Source: Chloroflexota bacterium (lineage in GTDB: Bacteria; Chloroflexota; Anaerolineae; UBA4142; SHND01). From it: DNA of 64,000 bases. Position 1 is the stretch's first letter, and the number at the start of each line of letters is the position of its first letter. Below, piece by piece: positions 17,956 through 25,690 of this stretch. The notes under the pieces were generated by a model that was not told the origin of the DNA, made no database searches, and saw only the letters and a list, made by a program, of their open reading frames with translations. Location of the stretch: the NCBI GenBank assembly GCA_029778615.1, contig JAKOPZ010000123.1:1-64000 (forward strand), written 5' to 3'. The translations under genes were made by a program, and so were the position numbers.

Positions 17956-19182
17956 ATGACTGCAACTCTACAACTTGTACTCGCACTCGCGCTTGTCATC
18001 TTGGCTGCCAAAGCCGGCGGCTATGCCGCGACGCGCCTACATCAACCGGCGGTGCTCGGCGAATTGCTCGTCGGTTTGCTGCTCGGTCCTTCGCTCGTGG
18101 ACATGTTTCATATCGGACCGTTTGCGGGCGGACACACGGACGAAATTATTTATGAACTCGCCGAAGTCGGCGTGATTTTTCTGATGTTTGTCGCGGGACT
18201 CGAAGTGGACATTCAGGAAATGTTGAAATCGGGCAAGGTCGCGTTGTTCGCAGGCAATCTCGGCGTCATTGTGCCGCTGGTATTTGGCACACTGGTCGCG
18301 TTGATGTTTGGGCAAGAGCTGTATCCCGCGCTGTTTGTGGGAATGATTCTCACGGCGACGAGCGTGAGCATCTCGGCGCAGACGCTGCTCGAACTCGGCG
18401 TGCTCAAGAGCAAAGAAGGACTCGCACTGTTGGGCGCGGCGGTGGTGGATGATGTGGTCGCCATTCTCGTGCTCTCGGTTTTTCTTGCCATCACCGGCAC
18501 GGGCGATACGGCGCGTCCGGTGTGGCTCGTCGTGGTTTTGATGGTGTTGTTTTTTGTCGTCGCGATATTGTTTGCCGCCCGCTTTTTTGCGCCGCTCACG
18601 CGCTTTGTTGATTCATTGCCCATCAGCGAAGGCGTACTCTCGTTCGTGATTGTGGTGACGTTATTGTTTGCGTGGTCGGCAGAAGTGGTCGGCGGCGTCG
18701 CGGCGATTACGGGCGCATTCATCGCGGGCGTCTTTTTCGCGCGCACAAAATTTCGCGAAGAAATTGAAAACGGCATGCACACCATTACGTATTCATTTTT
18801 CGTGCCGATTTTTTTGGTGAGCATTGGTCTGCGCGCAAACATTCGCGATATTGACGCGAACGGTCTCGTCTTTTTGCTCGCGTTGATTGTGGTCGCGGTG
18901 CTTTCCAAAGTGTTGGGCAGCGGCGTGGGCGCGCGGCTCGGCGGGTTTGATAATCTTGGCTCGTTCCGTGTCGGGCTGGGCATGATTTCGCGCGGCGAAG
19001 TCGGCTTGATTATTACGACGATTGGGTTGAACGCCGGGCTGGTATCGAGCGAAGAATATTCACAAGTGGTCATCATGGTTTTGGTCACGACGTTGCTTAC
19101 GCCCTTGCTGTTGCGATGGGCATATTCCTTGACGCGGCGCCCGACTGCGCGCGCGGCGAACACCGAGATTGGGGGTCAATGA
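17956..19182 (+). CDS. CPA2-family cation/proton antiporter
   Basis: The 408-residue protein begins MTATLQLVLALALV and has about 12-13 membrane helices. It shows HQPAVLGELLVGLLLGPS, the conserved GLE in FVAGLEVD, the VVDDVV ion-binding pair in LLGAAVVDDVVAIL, and SRGEVGLI in the late half, all typical of the KefB/GerN CPA2 group. It exchanges Na+ or K+ for protons at the inner membrane. It lacks the C-terminal TrkA-N regulatory domain of Kef proteins. Instead a small PII-like protein begins three bases after its stop, probably supplying regulation. Confidence 0.93.
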   Translation: MTATLQLVLALALVILAAKAGGYAATRLHQPAVLGELLVGLLLGPSLVDMFHIGPFAGGHTDEIIYELAEVGVIFLMFVAGLEVDIQEMLKSGKVALFAGNLGVIVPLVFGTLVALMFGQELYPALFVGMILTATSVSISAQTLLELGVLKSKEGLALLGAAVVDDVVAILVLSVFLAITGTGDTARPVWLVVVLMVLFFVVAILFAARFFAPLTRFVDSLPISEGVLSFVIVVTLLFAWSAEVVGGVAAITGAFIAGVFFARTKFREEIENGMHTITYSFFVPIFLVSIGLRANIRDIDANGLVFLLALIVVAVLSKVLGSGVGARLGGFDNLGSFRVGLGMISRGEVGLIITTIGLNAGLVSSEEYSQVVIMVLVTTLLTPLLLRWAYSLTRRPTARAANTEIGGQ

Positions 19183-19185
19183 GTT

Positions 19186-19554
19186 ATGACACAAGTGCTT
19201 GTCTTGGTCATTGATGAAGAAGATGTCACGCCGGAGATTTTGACGGAATGGGAACGGCTGGGCGTGCCCGGCGTCACGATGATTGACAGCGCGGGCAGTC
19301 AGCACGAACATATCAACTCGCGCGATGATTTGCCTCTGATTGTTTCGCTGCGCTCGGTGTTGGAAAGCGAAGAAAAACGGACGCGCACATTTTTTTCCGT
19401 CATCGAAGATGACGCGCTGTTGAATCAGGCAGTTGCCGCCGTTTTGAACATCATCCCCGATTTCAATCAAGGACATCGCGGTATTTTGTTTGCCGTACCT
19501 GTGGCGCAGGTGTGGGGCTATACAAGTGTGCCGGCATCCCAAAATCAAGATTAA
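19186..19554 (+). CDS. Small PII-like (GlnB-superfamily) protein paired with antiporter
   Basis: The 122-residue protein has alternating strands and helices of a ferredoxin-like fold: VLVLVIDEED, then a helix to GVPGVTMID, a flexible segment with HINSRDD where a T-loop would sit, then TRTFFSVIEDD, LLNQAVAAVLNII and GILFAVPVAQVWG. These match PII-like proteins in pattern, not by conserved signature, so the assignment is tentative. It follows the antiporter stop by three bases (TGAGTTATG), an arrangement that implies co-translation and joint function. A role as a nucleotide-sensing regulator of the antiporter is inferred. Confidence 0.72.
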   Translation: MTQVLVLVIDEEDVTPEILTEWERLGVPGVTMIDSAGSQHEHINSRDDLPLIVSLRSVLESEEKRTRTFFSVIEDDALLNQAVAAVLNIIPDFNQGHRGILFAVPVAQVWGYTSVPASQNQD

Positions 19555-19602
19555 GTCGTCCCGGTTTCTCATTTTCTTTTCAGAATTGTAGGGTATCCTT
19601 TT

Positions 19603-19630
19603 TTGCCAAAATCAGCGCTCCGCATATAGT
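19603..19630 (+). promoter_or_regulatory. Promoter TTGCCA-16-TATAGT
   Basis: TTGCCA (19603-19608) and TATAGT (19625-19630) are 16 bp apart and end 6 nt before the ATG at 19637, consistent with a leaderless transcript. Confidence 0.6.
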
Positions 19631-19636
19631 ACTTGA

Positions 19637-20461
19637 ATGTCTTGGAAACGATATACGCAGCTGGCAGCGATTTTCGCCATCCTCATATTCATACTGGCTT
19701 GCCGCACTGCCGACACAATTGCCATGCTGCGCGCACAACCGACGAGTACGCGTCCTCGCGCAACTCGCACTGTCACCCGCCGTCCCACCCGCGATATTTC
19801 TCAGGTCCAACGCAATCTGACGCCGACGGCGATTCTGGCAATAACCGATGTGCCGCCGCCCACCAACGCGCCTGCACCGCGCAACACCGTTAGACCGCCC
19901 GCCACCACCGCCCCGACGAAACGTCCCGCCGTACCGCAAGCGACCCAGCGCCCGCCGAACACACCTATCCCGCAGCCAACGACGCCCCAGTATCCCTATC
20001 GCATCAAAGAATCGCGCTGCGGTCCGAACGTGCGGACATACATTGAAGGTTATGTGTACGAAGGCAGTGTGGGCAAAGATGGTTTGCTCGTGCGAATTTC
20101 GCAGGGACCGGACGGATTGCCGGACCCGAACGATGATTACAAAACGGGCACCGACCCGCGCCGCAAGGGCTATTACTATCAAAACATTGATGCGAACGCG
20201 CCGCACGACGGCACATGGTACCTGTGGGTCATAGACCCCGCGACGCAGCAGCGCATTTCCGATATTGCCATTGTCAAGACTGACAAAGAACGCGTTGAAG
20301 ACAGCGGCAACAGCGCGGGTTCGTGTCAATCGGCAACGGTGAACTTTACGACCGCGCCGCCGCCGCCCACCGCGCGTCCGACGAATACTCCGCGCAGTGG
20401 AGGCAACGACGCGACACCGCGACCTTCGCCAACCCAAGACCCATTGGACGACAGCAACTAA
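19637..20461 (+). CDS. Pro/Thr-rich lipoprotein of unknown function
   Basis: The 274-residue product has a signal segment ending FILAC (lipobox near residue 22). A long basic Pro/Thr/Arg-rich stretch runs to about residue 120. A globular segment of about 110 residues follows (YRIKESRCGPNVRTYIEGYV to DIAIVKTD, with YYYQNIDANAPHDGTWYLWV and a late cysteine), then another PT-rich tail. The core looks like a small beta domain exposed outside the membrane. No family was recognised. It has its own near-leaderless promoter and is followed by a strong terminator, so it is probably monocistronic. Confidence 0.82.
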   Translation: MSWKRYTQLAAIFAILIFILACRTADTIAMLRAQPTSTRPRATRTVTRRPTRDISQVQRNLTPTAILAITDVPPPTNAPAPRNTVRPPATTAPTKRPAVPQATQRPPNTPIPQPTTPQYPYRIKESRCGPNVRTYIEGYVYEGSVGKDGLLVRISQGPDGLPDPNDDYKTGTDPRRKGYYYQNIDANAPHDGTWYLWVIDPATQQRISDIAIVKTDKERVEDSGNSAGSCQSATVNFTTAPPPPTARPTNTPRSGGNDATPRPSPTQDPLDDSN

Positions 20462-20485
20462 CACGACCTGTTGTGCGCGCACATC

Positions 20486-20521
20486 AAAAATGGCGGCGGG
20501 AAGATTCCCGCCGCCATTTTT
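20486..20521 (+). terminator. Rho-independent terminator
   Basis: A 17-bp stem (AAAAATGGCGGCGGGAA and its complement) with a two-base loop ends in a T run, 25 bp after the lipoprotein stop. The A run on the left lets it act on both strands. Confidence 0.9.
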
Positions 20522-20552
20522 GGTGTCCGTTAGTGCTACTTTCATTTTACGG

Positions 20553-20683
20553 TTGGGCGATTCAAATCGCGGCAACCCAGAGCGAAATCGGTCTCCGCTG
20601 ATTGAGATTTTGCATAATTTTGAGCCGTTTCATGTCTGCGTAGGCAGACTTGGCTTTGCGTGGCTGCGATTTCTAATCGCCAA
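20553..20683. repeat. Noncoding hairpin element of about 130 bp
   Basis: The ends are complementary with a few bulges: GGGCGATTCAAATCGCGGC on the left, GGCTGCGATTTCTAATCGCC on the right. Inside is a smaller GTCTGC/GCAGAC hairpin. No reading frame is seen. The left-end core recurs elsewhere in the window (near 59550, 60355 and 60440), suggesting a dispersed family. Confidence 0.6.
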
Positions 20684-20705
20684 AAATTGAACTGACGAAA
20701 TAGTA

Positions 20706-23042
20706 TTAGGGTGGACGAACATCAATTTGGTCGAGCGTTTGCGTATTCGATTGGAACGGGAGTGCCAAACTCTCGCGCACGCTCACGCGCACAAAATATT
20801 TGGCTTGTGCCAATGTGGCGGGCAGTGGAATTTCGAGCGTCTGCCGCACGTATTGTCCCGCCGCGCCGCTCACACTTGACGTCTGTGTCGCCACAATTTT
20901 TCCAAACTCATCCGCGACCGTGACATCATATTCGCGCGGACTGTTTTCCTGCAAAACGCGCCACAACAACGTCAACGGCACGGTGCGCCCCGCAATGTAC
21001 GCGTCACCCGTATCCAAATCGAAGCCGCTCAATTCGAGTCCGCCCAAATCGCGCACAATGGTTTTATTCATGCCCAACAATTCGCGCGGCACGTTCGCGG
21101 TTTGCGGAGAGACCGTTACGCGTTCCAATTCTTGCTGACCAAACACTTTGCCCGATTCAGGGTCGTACAATGTGACTTGAAGTGTATACTCGCCGGGCAA
21201 TGCGCCGACAAAAATCGGAACCTCGTACGCGTCGGCAATGTATTCGTTCGCGCGCCACGCGGTCGTGGGATACGCGTCCAGGACGGGTTGACGGTCAAGC
21301 TGTCCCGCGAGCTTGCCATCCGCGTCAATCAGCTTCAATGACACCAGACGCGCGTCCGAAATTTTTTTCTGCGGCTGCCAAAAGAGGATAACCGGCACCG
21401 CGTGCGCGGAAGCGGCGACGCGCGTGTACCCCAACAATTTCACATCGCCAAAATCGGCGTTTAAAACATTTGTCGGGGTTGGCGCGTTCTGACGATTCGG
21501 TTTGGGGTGCACTTGGATCAGTGCGCCCAGTGATGACAACGAATTTTTTGCTTCGATTCCCGCCAACGGGCGTGTGAGAAAAACGGTGCGTTCGCGTTTC
21601 CGCGCATCCTCAATTGCATTCAAACGTTCCGCTTCTTTGTCCGCCGCAATCGTTTCGACATCGGGACGCAGGTTTTGTGTTTCCTGCACATAACGCAGCA
21701 GCGACATTTCGCCGAGAATGCCAATGATGGTCGCGTTGTTGGGCAGTGGTTGCGAGAGGACTGCGCGCCCATACACTATCACATCATTTTTGTTTGACAG
21801 GTCCACTTGCGCGTAATGTTCACGCAGCAGCGCGAAGGGCAGCAGCAGCAAGAGCAGCGCGCCGACACTCGCCGCAAGCGTCGCCCCGCGCGCGGGCAGC
21901 GCGTAATAGGCGAACCATAACAGTCCGGCAAGTCCCGCCGCGAGAAAAAGCGCCACAATCACGAACGATGGAATGAAAAAAACATTAATGTCCGCGACGC
22001 GATACGTCAACACAAAAATCAAATTCGCCAGCAGCGCGAGCGCGAGCAGAATCCATTCGCGCCACGCGCGCATAAAGAGCGCGACCAAGCCCGCGCACGC
22101 GGCGAGCAAGCCGAGCGCGCCAAAATCATTTACAAACAAATTGAAATAGTACGCCGCGTCGCGCGTTTCGTTGAACGGATTTTGCGAAAGAAACACTGTG
22201 TACGCCGTTCCCAAAATCCAATTCAAAAAACCTTCCGGCGTATTTTGATACGCGCCGTCGAGCGAACTCGTCACCATCCCGCGAATTGGCAAGTACACAT
22301 ACAAAAGCAGCGGCAGCGCGAACACTGCGACCAATTTCAAGAGCAATATGGGCTGCTTGAGAATTTTCCAATCGTAACTCAACACATACACTGCAAGTGC
22401 GGGATACAACAATACGGACATGCGGTGATGCGTGAGCAAGAGACCCGCGAAAAACGCGAGTGCGACAAGTGATGGGGATTGGGGGTTAGGAGTCAGTCGG
22501 TTGTTCCCTATCCCTGGCTCCCTGTCCGCCATTCCCCACCGCAGCACCAACCACAACATCACCGCTGTCAACAATGCTTGCAGCGTGTACACTTCGGCAA
22601 GAATCGCCTGAGACCAAAATGTTTCGCCGAACGCGAGCGTGAGCGCGGCGATGAGCGCGGGCGCACGCGTCAAAATTTCGCCGCGCAGATTGTTGGAATG
22701 AAAAAAACGTACTGTGATGAGGCGCGCGGCGAGATAGGTGAACCATACCGCGCCCGCGCCGCTCAACGCGGAAACGAGATTCACGCGATACGCGACATCG
22801 CCAACGGGGAAAAACGTCGCAAGCTTGATAAGAAGGGAATAGAGCGGATAGCCCGTCGGATGCGCGATTGCCATGCGCGCCGCGAGCAACTGAAATTCCA
22901 ACGAATCGTCAAAGAGGTACGCGACGGTGGGAGCGAGCGTGCGGAGATAAATAAAGAGTGTGAAAACAAAAAGCGCCGCGCCTACGAGCCAATCTAAACT
23001 CGCCCGGGCGCGGTCCGAAAAATTCGATTGGAAATGTCGCAT
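20706..23042 (-). CDS. DUF2723-family multi-pass membrane protein (glycosyltransferase-like)
   Basis: The 778-residue protein begins MRHFQSNFSDRARASLDW. It has about 11-13 membrane helices over the first 450 residues, opening with the DUF2723 signature LRTLAPTVAYLFDDSLEFQ and HPTGYPLYSLL. The C-terminal 330 residues are a soluble beta-rich region. DUF2723 proteins are related in fold to protein O-mannosyltransferases and are thought to move lipid-linked sugars. A loop insertion (REPGIGNNRLTPNPQSPS) comes from a 7-bp repeat array at 22471-22527. The start codon follows a TATAGT box by 7 nt. The gene is divergent from the serS T-box promoter. Confidence 0.88.
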   Translation of the reverse strand: MRHFQSNFSDRARASLDWLVGAALFVFTLFIYLRTLAPTVAYLFDDSLEFQLLAARMAIAHPTGYPLYSLLIKLATFFPVGDVAYRVNLVSALSGAGAVWFTYLAARLITVRFFHSNNLRGEILTRAPALIAALTLAFGETFWSQAILAEVYTLQALLTAVMLWLVLRWGMADREPGIGNNRLTPNPQSPSLVALAFFAGLLLTHHRMSVLLYPALAVYVLSYDWKILKQPILLLKLVAVFALPLLLYVYLPIRGMVTSSLDGAYQNTPEGFLNWILGTAYTVFLSQNPFNETRDAAYYFNLFVNDFGALGLLAACAGLVALFMRAWREWILLALALLANLIFVLTYRVADINVFFIPSFVIVALFLAAGLAGLLWFAYYALPARGATLAASVGALLLLLLPFALLREHYAQVDLSNKNDVIVYGRAVLSQPLPNNATIIGILGEMSLLRYVQETQNLRPDVETIAADKEAERLNAIEDARKRERTVFLTRPLAGIEAKNSLSSLGALIQVHPKPNRQNAPTPTNVLNADFGDVKLLGYTRVAASAHAVPVILFWQPQKKISDARLVSLKLIDADGKLAGQLDRQPVLDAYPTTAWRANEYIADAYEVPIFVGALPGEYTLQVTLYDPESGKVFGQQELERVTVSPQTANVPRELLGMNKTIVRDLGGLELSGFDLDTGDAYIAGRTVPLTLLWRVLQENSPREYDVTVADEFGKIVATQTSSVSGAAGQYVRQTLEIPLPATLAQAKYFVRVSVRESLALPFQSNTQTLDQIDVRPP
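22471..22527. repeat. Heptad array inserted inside the DUF2723 gene
   Basis: G-rich 7-mers (plus-strand GGGATTG, GGGGTTA) are followed by C-rich ones (CCCTATC, CCTGGCT), giving two partly complementary halves. It is translated in frame into a Pro/Asn-rich loop between membrane helices. Confidence 0.6.
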
Positions 23043-23049
23043 TGCCAAA

Positions 23050-23055
23050 ACTATA
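23050..23055 (-). promoter_or_regulatory. -10 box TATAGT for the DUF2723 gene
   Basis: A minus-strand TATAGT ends 7 nt before the ATG at 23042. No good -35 box is seen. The mRNA would be leaderless. Confidence 0.45.
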
Positions 23056-23082
23056 GCATGAAATTCGCATAGCCGAAAGAAT

Positions 23083-23111
23083 TTGACACGAGCGCGCGGG
23101 CATGGTAGGAT
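23083..23111 (+). promoter_or_regulatory. Promoter TTGACA-17-TAGGAT of the T-box operon
   Basis: A consensus -35 TTGACA (23083-23088) is 17 bp from TAGGAT (23106-23111). Transcription would start near 23118, just ahead of T-box stem I. Confidence 0.75.
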
Positions 23112-23312
23112 TTCCAACACTTGAGTAAGCGTTGCCGAATCAAGTAGCCGCGCGAATTTCTAGCGAGTTGCAGAAAGGTGGAACTGCGACAGTTGGCGCA
23201 AGCGAAAATCCAATTCGGCAGTGATGACACGATGTTCGGGTCATCACAACGCAACTGCGACGAGCAGTTTCGGTTCGCTCCCGTTATCGAGCCATTGAGG
23301 TTGTGACTCGAT

Positions 23313-23386
23313 TGTCATTTCGAGCGCAGTGAGAAATCTCATTACTGGACAAGCAAGATTTCTCGCAACGGCGGCTCGAAATGACA
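23313..23386. repeat. REP-like palindrome inside the T-box leader
   Basis: TGTCATTTCGAGC and GCTCGAAATGACA form the outer stem; GAGAAATCT and AGATTTCTC form an inner one. This matches in style a palindrome family (TGTCATTTCGAGCG... type) widely scattered in unrelated bacteria. It lies between the T-box stem III region and the antiterminator. Confidence 0.85.
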
Positions 23387-23424
23387 ACGCATGGCACAAC
23401 AAACAAAGGTGGCACCGCGAGCGA

Positions 23425-23455
23425 CGCTCGCCCTTTCGAGGGCGGGCGTTTTTGT
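23425..23455 (+). terminator. T-box terminator
   Basis: CGCTCGCCC and GGGCGGGCG form a 9-bp stem (one G-U) around a TTTCGA loop, followed by TTTTT. It directly follows the T-box sequence and competes with the antiterminator. Confidence 0.88.
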
Positions 23456-23485
23456 TTCCGGTGACGAATTCATTCGTCAATAAAA

Positions 23486-24016
23486 ATGTTACCCGATTAT
23501 CTTGCGCCAGATTTGGAAATCGTCTTTATTGGTCTGAACCCCGGCACATATTCTGACAAAATGGGACACTATTTTGCGCGCTCGACCAATTTGTTTTGGA
23601 CAGCATTGTACGAATCGAAATTGGTCAATGAAAAACTCACACCCCAAGACGACGTTCGCATGAACGAATTTGGGTTCGGACTCACCGACCTTGTCGCGCG
23701 TCCCACGCCGAACATTGACGGGCTCGCGCGCGATGAATTTGTCGCGGGCGGGAAAGTTTTGCGCGCGAAAATTTTAAGGTTTGCGCCGCGCATCGCGTGT
23801 TTTGTCGGCATCACCGGCTTTCGCCACGCGTTTAATCCGCGCGCAGAATTTGGCTCGCAATCCTCCCCCGTGTGGGGGAATACAAAAATTTTCATCGTTC
23901 CGTCCACCAGTCCGCGCAACGCCTATTATCGTCCGCACGTGATTGATTGGTTCAAGAAACTCAAACTCTTGAGCGATGCACTGCGCGATGAAAAATCTGC
24001 AATCTGCAATCTGTAA
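23486..24016 (+). CDS. mug: Mismatch-specific uracil/thymine-DNA glycosylase (Mug family)
   Basis: The 176-residue enzyme has the Mug/TDG motifs FIGLNPGTYS near residue 14 and VPSTSPRNAYYR near 140. These form the base-flipping pocket that removes U or T mispaired with G. The active-site Asn of the GLNPG motif is present. The start ATG has no clear Shine-Dalgarno but follows a small GACGAAT/ATTCGTC hairpin. The last residues (EKSAICNL) and the stop codon are supplied by a 7-bp repeat array at 23994-24041. It lies between the serine T-box and serS, so its expression should follow tRNA-Ser charging, which is odd for a repair gene. Confidence 0.93.
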   Translation: MLPDYLAPDLEIVFIGLNPGTYSDKMGHYFARSTNLFWTALYESKLVNEKLTPQDDVRMNEFGFGLTDLVARPTPNIDGLARDEFVAGGKVLRAKILRFAPRIACFVGITGFRHAFNPRAEFGSQSSPVWGNTKIFIVPSTSPRNAYYRPHVIDWFKKLKLLSDALRDEKSAICNL

Positions 24017-24041
24017 TCTGAAATCTGCAATCTGCAATCTC
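23994..24041. repeat. AATCTGC heptad array between mug and serS
   Basis: Six to seven units of AATCTGC and close variants (AATCTGT, AATCTGA) run in tandem. They provide the last codons and stop of mug and end just before the GGAGG ribosome site of serS. Confidence 0.88.
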
Positions 24042-24053
24042 ACCGGAGGCACC

Positions 24054-25319
24054 ATGAACGACATTCGACTCATCCGCGAAAAACCCGAAGTGATGCGCGA
24101 GGCACTGGCGAAACGCCAAATGGATACCGCGCCCGTTGACCGCATCCTCGCGCTGGATGAAGAACGCCGCGCGAAACTTTCGGAACTGGAAGCGTTGCGC
24201 GCGCAACGCAACAGCGCGTCCAAAGAAATCGGACGCATGAAAGAGCAAGCGCAACGCGAAACTATGAAAGACCAGGTGCGCGTTATCAATATCCAGATTG
24301 ACGCGCTCGACACGCTCGTCGGTGAACTCGACGCGCAATTGCAAGAAGCAATGTACGAACTGCCAAACATCCCCGACGCCGATGTCCCAATTGGCAAAGA
24401 CGACAGTGAAAATGTGGTCATCAAAACGGTTGGCACGCTGCGCGAATTCGCGTTCACACCGCTGCCGCATTACGAACTTGGCACAAAACTCGGCTATCTC
24501 GATTTCGAGCGCGGCGTAAAACTCGCCGGCACACGTTTTTACGTGACGAGCGGACCGCTCGCCAAATTGCAGCGCGGGTTGATTCAATGGCTGCTCGACC
24601 ATCACATCGCGCGCGGCTATCGCGAATTTGGTTTGCCGTTCATGACCAAAGAAGAAATCATGCTCGGCGCGGGGCAACTGCCAAAATTCCGCGAAAATTT
24701 ATATCACGATGTCGAACGCGACGCGTGGTTCGTACCGACGGCGGAAATCCCGCTCACCGGTTTGCACATGAACGACATCTTGAATGGCGACGACCTCCCA
24801 CTGAACTACACCGCGTATACGCCGTGCTTTCGTAAAGAAAATCTCGCGGCAGGCAAAGACACGCGCGGCATCAAACGCGGCTTTCAATTCGACAAAGTGG
24901 AAATGTACAAATACTGCAAACCCGAAGATTCGGAACAGGAATTGCAAAACATGGTCGCGGACATTGAAGACATTCTCGTGCAGTTGCAAATTCCATATCG
25001 CGTCAAAGAACTTTGCACCGGCGACCTCGGCGCGAATTCGACCAAAACGTATGACCTCGAAGTGTGGGCGCCGGGCATTGGCGAATGGCTCGAAGTGTCG
25101 AGTGCGTCCAATGTGCGCGATTTTCAAGCCCGCCGCAGCAATATTCGTTTTCGTCGCGCGCCCGGTGCCAAACCCGAATTCGTTCACACGCTCAACGGTT
25201 CGGGTCTCGGCGTCCCGCGCACCATGATTGCGATTCTGGAAAATTACCAGCAAGAAGATGATTGGATTGAGGTGCCGCAAGTGTTGCGCGAGTATGTAAG
25301 GTTGGACGCCATCAAGTAG
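24054..25319 (+). CDS. serS: Seryl-tRNA synthetase
   Basis: The 421-residue class II synthetase begins MNDIRLIREKPEVMREALAK at 24054 behind CCGGAGGC. An N-terminal antiparallel coiled coil of about 100 residues binds the tRNA-Ser long arm. The catalytic core shows GTRFYV, PTAEIPLTGLHMNDIL, motif 2 with FRKENLAAGKDTRGIKRGFQF and motif 3 GLGVPRTMIAILENYQ. It charges tRNA-Ser with serine. It is the expected target of the upstream serine T-box. The stop codon is immediately followed by a tandem repeat block. Confidence 0.97.
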   Translation: MNDIRLIREKPEVMREALAKRQMDTAPVDRILALDEERRAKLSELEALRAQRNSASKEIGRMKEQAQRETMKDQVRVINIQIDALDTLVGELDAQLQEAMYELPNIPDADVPIGKDDSENVVIKTVGTLREFAFTPLPHYELGTKLGYLDFERGVKLAGTRFYVTSGPLAKLQRGLIQWLLDHHIARGYREFGLPFMTKEEIMLGAGQLPKFRENLYHDVERDAWFVPTAEIPLTGLHMNDILNGDDLPLNYTAYTPCFRKENLAAGKDTRGIKRGFQFDKVEMYKYCKPEDSEQELQNMVADIEDILVQLQIPYRVKELCTGDLGANSTKTYDLEVWAPGIGEWLEVSSASNVRDFQARRSNIRFRRAPGAKPEFVHTLNGSGLGVPRTMIAILENYQQEDDWIEVPQVLREYVRLDAIK

Positions 25320-25638
25320 GGAACGTTCGCCGCAACGTTCCATCGCCGCAACGTTCCATCACCGCAACGTTCCATCACCGCAACGTTCCGTGCAACATCA
25401 ACCGTAGGGAACGTTCGCCGCAACGTTCCATCGCCGCAACGTTCCATCACCGCAACGTTCCATCACCGCAACGTTCCGTGCAACATCAACCGTAGGGAAC
25501 GTTCGCCGCAACGATCCATCGCCGCAACGATCCATCGCCGCAACGATCCATCGCCGCAACGATCCATCGCCGCAACGATCCATCGCCGCAACGATCCATC
25601 GCCGCAACGTTCCGTCACCGCAACGTTCCGTGAAACGT
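25317..25638. repeat. 16-bp tandem repeat block after serS
   Basis: About twenty contiguous copies of a 16-bp unit (CGCCGCAACGTTCCAT, later CGCCGCAACGATCCAT) fill the region. A higher-order unit of about 88 bp beginning GTAGGGAACGTTC is present twice and starts a third time before the block turns uniform. Most copies carry the palindrome AACGTT. Apparent reading frames across it are repeat artefacts. It contains no gene. Confidence 0.93.
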
Positions 25639-25690
25639 CAAACGTGAAACGTCAAATCCTGTGTCAAATCAAAAATCCGAAACCTTGAAT
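25627..25690. repeat. AACGTCA-type heptad array at the rumA start
   Basis: AACGTCA, AACGTGA, AACGTCA and then progressively diverged 7-mers run into the first codons of the methyltransferase gene. The GTG start at 25661 lies within it. Confidence 0.6.

Larger units (their letters stand above)
23118..23455 (+). promoter_or_regulatory. T-box riboswitch (serine, UCC specifier) for mug-serS
   Basis: The leader carries the conserved T-box AAAGGTGGCACCGCGAGC at 23405-23422. The bulge word TGGC (23410-23413) complements a GCCA tRNA end, as expected for tRNA-Ser, whose discriminator is G. Stem I is closed by TGCCGAAT (23133-23140) and ATTCGGCA (23213-23220); an AGTA motif sits on its 5' side and TCC followed by A (23209-23212) on its 3' side, a serine codon in the specifier position. 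The apical part GTTGCAG-AAAGGTGGAA-CTGCGAC resembles the AG-bulge region. A GTGATGAC hairpin (23221-23247) and a GGTTCG/CGAGCC stem follow. The terminator is at 23425-23455. Uncharged tRNA-Ser should favour antitermination. A palindromic repeat occupies 23313-23386. Confidence 0.92.

Noticed and set aside
25244-25607. Two minus-strand frames with MRRW/DGSL-type repeats
   Set aside because: Pure products of the 16-bp tandem repeat.
25317-25638. CRISPR array
   Set aside because: Units are contiguous 16-mers with no spacers and there are no cas genes.
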